Positions 14,801 through 17,227 of a DNA stretch of 17,227 bases are shown here, piece after piece (position 1 is the stretch's first letter; every line of letters starts with the position of its first letter). This DNA is from an uncultured Dechloromonas sp. (GTDB taxonomy: Bacteria; Pseudomonadota; Gammaproteobacteria; Burkholderiales; Rhodocyclaceae): assembly GCA_946477505.1 (NCBI GenBank), contig CAMKYP010000022.1:1-17227 (forward strand), written 5' to 3'. The notes under the pieces were generated by a model. That model made no database searches. It was not told the origin of the DNA and was given only the letters and a program-made list of their open reading frames with translations. The position numbers were made by a program, and so were the translations under genes.

Positions 14801-15824
14801 CGAGCCCGGTCGCCGGGTCGCGCAGGCGCTCCTTGCTGGCGACCACGGTCGGCGCGATGGCGCCGGCGAACTCGGCGCCGGAAATCTGCCAGGCGCGCTC
14901 CATCAGCGTCAGCCCGAGCGGCGACGCTTCCCACTCGGCGAGCGACTGGCTATACAGCGAGATTGCGTTGATCGCCGGCACGTCGAGCTTCCGCATCACC
15001 GGGATGGTCCTGTCCGGGACGTTGCCCATTTTCAGCGCCAGGCCGACGACGGCGACGACACGCGCCTTGCCGCCGGCGTCGATCAGATATTTCTCGATGG
15101 CGACCTCGGACGGATAGCCGAAGGCAGGCAGCACGTTGAAGCCGCGCGCTTCCAGCGCCTCGATCATGGCCACCAGCAAGGGGGAGCGGCCGGACTGGGC
15201 GGTCACCCGGTTGAACAGCAGGCCGACCCACTGGCGCCCTTCGCGGTCGGGATGGCCCTGCAGGTAGTCGGCGCGGAAGGTGTCAAAATCCTCGAAAGTC
15301 CGGCCGTTGCGCGGATTCCACAAAGCCGTCTGGGGATAGGCGCGCGGCGGCGCGGCGGTGACGGGCAAGCCGAAATCGCGGGCCAGCACGCGCCGCACCA
15401 TCGCCGCGTAGTTGTCGACGCCGCCAGCTTGCGCGTATTCGCGCAGCGTTTCGTCGCGCGTCAGGCCGGCCTGCTTCTCGCCTTCCTCGAACGGCGCGCC
15501 GACCGCGTAGGCCCTGGCGCCACGCGCCTTCATGCGGGCCACCGCCGGCGTGATCGCGCCGGCCAGTTCGCGGCCCATGTTGTAGATCAGCCCGAGATCG
15601 GCACCGCCCAGCGCCGCCAGATCCTCGGGCGACGGTCGCGACGACGAAGCGATACGGAAGCTCACGTCCTTCAGCGCCGGGTCGCGGCGCAACTGCTGCA
15701 CCGCATTGACCGCCGTCAGTGTCGCCGGATCACCGGGAAACAGCACGACCGTCAACGGCCTGGCCTCTACCCATGTCGCGGTCGACCACAGGAAAAGCAG
15801 AAAAACCGTCCGCAGCCAGACCAT
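11883..15824 (-). CDS. CobN/BchH-family chelatase-like protein, periplasmic and membrane-anchored (HmuS-like)
   Basis: Large protein (1313 residues) of the CobN/magnesium-chelatase H family, whose members bind tetrapyrroles for metal insertion or removal. The family core HVGTHATHEWLSGK is at about 558-571, and DDIGEALQAKRRG followed by ISHLTPPF at about 595-620. I chose ATG 15824, with GGAG 7 nt upstream, over an ATG at 15845 lying within the previous gene. This start exposes a signal peptide (MVWLRTVFLLFLWSTATWVE, cleavage likely after VEA at residue 21). The C-terminus has an Ala/Pro-rich linker, one hydrophobic helix (about 1288-1304) and a basic tail, so most of the protein should face the periplasm. 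A cysteine pair (CNAASC) precedes the linker. Cytoplasmic cobaltochelatase CobN of B12 synthesis lacks this topology. Neighbours match hmu-type heme uptake, so heme or tetrapyrrole dechelation is the preferred inference. Cobalamin or another metal complex remains possible. Confidence 0.9.
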   Translation of the reverse strand: MVWLRTVFLLFLWSTATWVEARPLTVVLFPGDPATLTAVNAVQQLRRDPALKDVSFRIASSSRPSPEDLAALGGADLGLIYNMGRELAGAITPAVARMKARGARAYAVGAPFEEGEKQAGLTRDETLREYAQAGGVDNYAAMVRRVLARDFGLPVTAAPPRAYPQTALWNPRNGRTFEDFDTFRADYLQGHPDREGRQWVGLLFNRVTAQSGRSPLLVAMIEALEARGFNVLPAFGYPSEVAIEKYLIDAGGKARVVAVVGLALKMGNVPDRTIPVMRKLDVPAINAISLYSQSLAEWEASPLGLTLMERAWQISGAEFAGAIAPTVVASKERLRDPATGLEYVNEAPIPERIERLADRIRKWVSLRYELNRNKRVAVIYYNYPPGKENIGAAYLNVLPRSLWQILGRLEGEGYATQGRPATEEALFDRLREHGTNIGNWAPGALEKLVRGGSAMLLPVADYRKWFDQQPKALREAMVKAWGEPEQSTVMLWRDGRGKPHFVFPAQRFGNLVFAPQPSRGWEGDPKKMYHDVALPPHHQYLAFYLWLQKGFQAHAMVHVGTHATHEWLSGKEVGFTAADPGEAMVGDVPQLYPYIVDDIGEALQAKRRGMATIISHLTPPFDKATLNSELVMLKGLIDDYLVAAQKSESAAAARLAEINAQAGKLGVLKDIGKSALVDGEDVELIEHYLKEIGETQTPYGLHTFGVAPPEKLRRSTAEAIAALDGKLSPAERARRVGELEALLEASGQAELDALVAGLAGRHVAAGPGNDPLRNPAALPSGRNLYGFDPSRLPTPGTWEQGRGLADKFIADYRQRHAQFPDRVVFNLWSTEAMRHEGVTEAEILALIGVRPTWDERGRVDGLQVIPRGELGRPRVDVTIVPSGLYRDALPTLMLLLDKAVSAVKDLDEADNPVRANVRQTRQALEARGIPADEAERLAAVRIFTEPSGAYGTGVDNVVQASNTWDKESQVADVYFNRVGHLFGQGYWGDRPGGAALAVDLFKMALKDAKAAIHSRSSNVFGTLDNDDVFQYLGATAMAIRQVNGKTPETYILNLADARGGKHETLDQFMGRELRTRYTNPQWVRAMLDEGYAGARFVMKVTEHLWGWQVTVPEAVDGAKWQEMYETYVADRNQIGVKEKFRQAKNLLAYQAIVDKMLVAINKGYWQADPKVKADLEKVNRELIAEAGVACNAASCSSPEVTALAQAQDRQAMAEALAMKAPDLGRQSAMPPAAVRTAQAAASPPASDARHAADAAAGAAQAAPDGAVVEGYEVKEQDNRASPLPQSARYVALLGFLLMVALGVLSRARFRRKT

Positions 15825-15828
15825 ATGC

Positions 15829-16170
15829 TCACTCCGCCGGAACATAGACCACCTTCCCGTCCGGCAGCTTGTAGGCCGTGCCCAACCGCTCGCCCTTGCC
15901 CGACAATTTTTGGTCGGTCACCTTCGAGGCTTTGATCTCCTTGCCCTTCTTGGTGATGATTTCCATCTCGCCATTGGCGTTCTTCTTGACCATCGTCACC
16001 TCGGAACTTGGATCGAGCAGGTCCATCATGTTGTAGGCCATGAACAGCGCGATCATCATCGAGACGATGAAGACAATGCTCGCGTCGAACAGGTTGGCGA
16101 CCCCGGCGATCGGGTCTTCGAGTGCCTCGCCGTCGAGGGCGAAACGCCTACGCCGCTGCAACAATCGCAT
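15829..16170 (-). CDS. DUF2149 single-pass membrane protein, ExbD-like partner (HmuU-like)
   Basis: Small protein of 113 residues with a basic N-terminal cytoplasmic part, one membrane helix at about residues 30-48 (SIVFIVSMMIALFMAY) and a short periplasmic domain (about 50-113) rich in lysine. An aspartate (D29) stands just before the helix, recalling the essential proton-carrying aspartate of ExbD/TolR/MotB. I chose ATG 16170 with GGAGG 6 nt upstream. The first 23 nt overlap the end of the ExbB-like gene, and the stop is 4 nt ahead of the CobN-like start, so all three are probably coupled. The DUF2149 assignment rests on size, topology and the recurrent TolQ-DUF2149-CobN gene order. Confidence 0.8.
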   Translation of the reverse strand: MRLLQRRRRFALDGEALEDPIAGVANLFDASIVFIVSMMIALFMAYNMMDLLDPSSEVTMVKKNANGEMEIITKKGKEIKASKVTDQKLSGKGERLGTAYKLPDGKVVYVPAE

Positions 16171-16756
16171 CGTCGGCCTCCGCTTGCAGGTGATGGGGAA
16201 GAACGCCGTGCTCGACGCCAGCAATTGCCAGTTCGGCGGCGTGCGCCATTTCGCGCACATCCTCGCGCGCCCACCGCTCGCGCGACAGCGCGATCAGGTA
16301 GGCGAGCACGCCGGCACCGAGGCCGGCCACCGTCGCCGTAAAGGCGGTAACCATGCTGCCGGCCATCTTCGGGATGTTGCCCTCGGCCAGTGCGGCCAGC
16401 GAAATACCCATCGGGATCAGCGTGCCCATCAGGCCGAGCGCCGGGCCGACCTTGATCACGAAGCGGATGCGATCCAGGCGGCGCGACAGCATCAGTTCAT
16501 GGGCCTGCAGCAGGCGCTCGACCTCGATGGGGTATTGCGCCATGCCTTGACGCGGGCGGGCAATCCGCGCCAGATCGGCGAGGAAGGCGCTGCGTTCGGC
16601 AAAGCGGCCGCGCAGGCGCTGCCAGGCGTCAAACAGTGTCATGCCGAGTTGCACGGGGGTATAGGCGACGAGCAGGGCGCAACCGCCGATGACCGGCAGA
16701 TACAGCGCCGTCGACACTTCGTAGAGCAGATGTTCGATCAGGGAAATAATATTCAT
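16148..16756 (-). CDS. MotA/TolQ/ExbB proton-channel family protein (HmuT-like)
   Basis: Inner-membrane protein of 202 residues with three predicted helices: about 17-37, about 100-122 and about 135-157. The signature segments are VGPALGLMGTLIPMG (103-117) and MVTAFTATVAGLGAGVLAYL (135-154), which correspond to the pore helices of ExbB/TolQ. A cytoplasmic loop of about 60 residues separates helix 1 and helix 2. It should form the stator channel that uses proton motive force, with the DUF2149 protein as ExbD counterpart, to energise the receptor or the CobN-like protein. I chose ATG 16756 (GGAA 8 nt upstream); an ATG at 16804 in frame lacks a ribosome binding site. Confidence 0.88.
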   Translation of the reverse strand: MNIISLIEHLLYEVSTALYLPVIGGCALLVAYTPVQLGMTLFDAWQRLRGRFAERSAFLADLARIARPRQGMAQYPIEVERLLQAHELMLSRRLDRIRFVIKVGPALGLMGTLIPMGISLAALAEGNIPKMAGSMVTAFTATVAGLGAGVLAYLIALSRERWAREDVREMAHAAELAIAGVEHGVLPHHLQAEADDAIVAAA

Positions 16757-16773
16757 CTCAGGCTTTCCAGAAT

Positions 16774-16791
16774 CCCCGGACGGTGCCGGGG
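16774..16791 (-). other. Hairpin between receptor and ExbB-like genes
   Basis: The perfect 6-bp inverted repeat CCCCGG / CCGGGG with a 6-nt loop lies in the 56-nt gap after the receptor stop. No T-run follows on the transcribed strand. It may cause partial attenuation or protect the receptor mRNA, giving more receptor than downstream proteins. If the ExbB-like gene started at 16804 it would lie inside coding sequence. Confidence 0.4.
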
Positions 16792-16812
16792 CGTTCAATG
16801 ACATTGCGCGAA

Positions 16813-17227
16813 TCAGAAGCTATAGCGATAGGCCAGTCGCCCATTGCGCCCCGGCAAGGGATACCCTCCCTTTTCCGAATAGAAGCGGTCGAACAGGTTG
16901 TCCACCAGCAGCGACACCGACTGATGACGATCGATGTGGTAGGAAGCCGACAAGTCGAAAACCGTGAACGGCTTGTAGGCGATGATGTTGCTGCTATTGC
17001 CGTTCCAGTCGTTATCGAAGAATTCCCCGACATAACGCATCCCCAGGCGGCCGCTCCAGGCCCCCTGCTGAACGTCGGCGGCGGCACGCAGGATGTTGTC
17101 CGGTACATTGCGGATAGTCGCCCTTCCGCCGCTCAGCTCTTCCTCCCGCTTGAAGTAGTGCGTGCCGGACACCGAGAGCGTGAGGAAGTCGGCAGCCTGC
17201 CAGCGGCCATTCCATTCCAGGCCTTCC
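16813..17227 (-). CDS. TonB-dependent outer-membrane receptor, C-terminal part
   Basis: The last 137 residues of a beta-barrel receptor; the gene continues beyond the right edge. The visible part shows alternating amphipathic strands (GRLGMRYVGEFFDN, FTVFDLSASYHI, SVSLLVDNLFDRFYSEKGGY). It ends in a terminal aromatic strand with final phenylalanine (RLAYRYSF), the outer-membrane insertion signal. The motif VDNLFDRFY followed by PLPGRNGR is very typical of the C-terminus of TonB-dependent siderophore, heme and cobalamin receptors. It is the first visible gene of the minus-strand operon. Substrate cannot be read from this part because plug and loops are outside the window. Confidence 0.93.
   Translation of the reverse strand, partial: EGLEWNGRWQAADFLTLSVSGTHYFKREEELSGGRATIRNVPDNILRAAADVQQGAWSGRLGMRYVGEFFDNDWNGNSSNIIAYKPFTVFDLSASYHIDRHQSVSLLVDNLFDRFYSEKGGYPLPGRNGRLAYRYSF

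Noticed and set aside
11883..15824. Calling this a cobaltochelatase of cobalamin synthesis
   Set aside because: It has a signal peptide and membrane anchor, and there are no cob genes nearby. The neighbours are a TonB receptor, a TolQ-like channel and DUF2149. Family membership is accepted, but the B12 role is not.

Overview
The window looks like a chromosomal segment of a GC-rich betaproteobacterium, most probably Rhodocyclales (Dechloromonas/Azonexus/Thauera type). This is inferred from protein style, the ispB to tRNA-Pro arrangement and the multicomponent phenol hydroxylase. No 16S or other decisive marker is present, so the genus is a guess. Gene density is high. No insertion sequence, integrase, CRISPR array or long repeat was seen.

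Left edge (1-1414): the start of an unidentified minus-strand gene runs off the window. It is divergent from ispB, the all-trans polyprenyl diphosphate synthase for the ubiquinone side chain. A tRNA-Pro(CGG) gene and a strong intrinsic terminator follow.

Aromatic block (1415-8983): a MarR/HpaR-type regulator and an AraC/HpaA-type regulator are divergently transcribed. Both resemble the regulators of the 4-hydroxyphenylacetate (homoprotocatechuate) pathway. Directly downstream lies a complete six-gene phenol hydroxylase operon in the canonical order dmpKLMNOP: assembly factor, beta subunit, effector, di-iron alpha subunit, gamma subunit and FAD/[2Fe-2S] reductase. It ends in an intrinsic terminator. 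A third regulator, of the AraC/EutR type, follows with its own sigma70-like promoter. No NtrC-type DmpR gene and no sigma54 promoter were seen. Hairpins sit in the two long intergenic spacers of the operon, on either side of the dmpLMNO genes.

Right block (8991-17227, all minus strand; the direction of transcription is right to left): a tightly packed apparent operon begins outside the window. In transcription order it has the C-terminus of a TonB-dependent receptor, a MotA/TolQ/ExbB-type channel protein, a small DUF2149/ExbD-like single-pass protein, a 1313-residue CobN/BchH-type chelatase with a signal peptide and a C-terminal membrane anchor, a 42-residue unknown protein, a PepSY-type membrane protein, nrdB (class Ia ribonucleotide reductase beta) and a GNAT acetyltransferase. 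Genes overlap or lie within about 56 nt of each other. The receptor, TolQ-like, DUF2149 and periplasmic CobN set matches the core of the Bacteroidetes hmuRSTU heme-uptake operon. The best reading is therefore energised outer-membrane uptake of a metal-tetrapyrrole followed by envelope-side metal handling, not cobalamin synthesis. The iron-requiring NrdB at the end of the same operon would fit an iron-supply role. The small protein, the PepSY protein and the nrdB-GNAT tail make this the most interesting part of the window.
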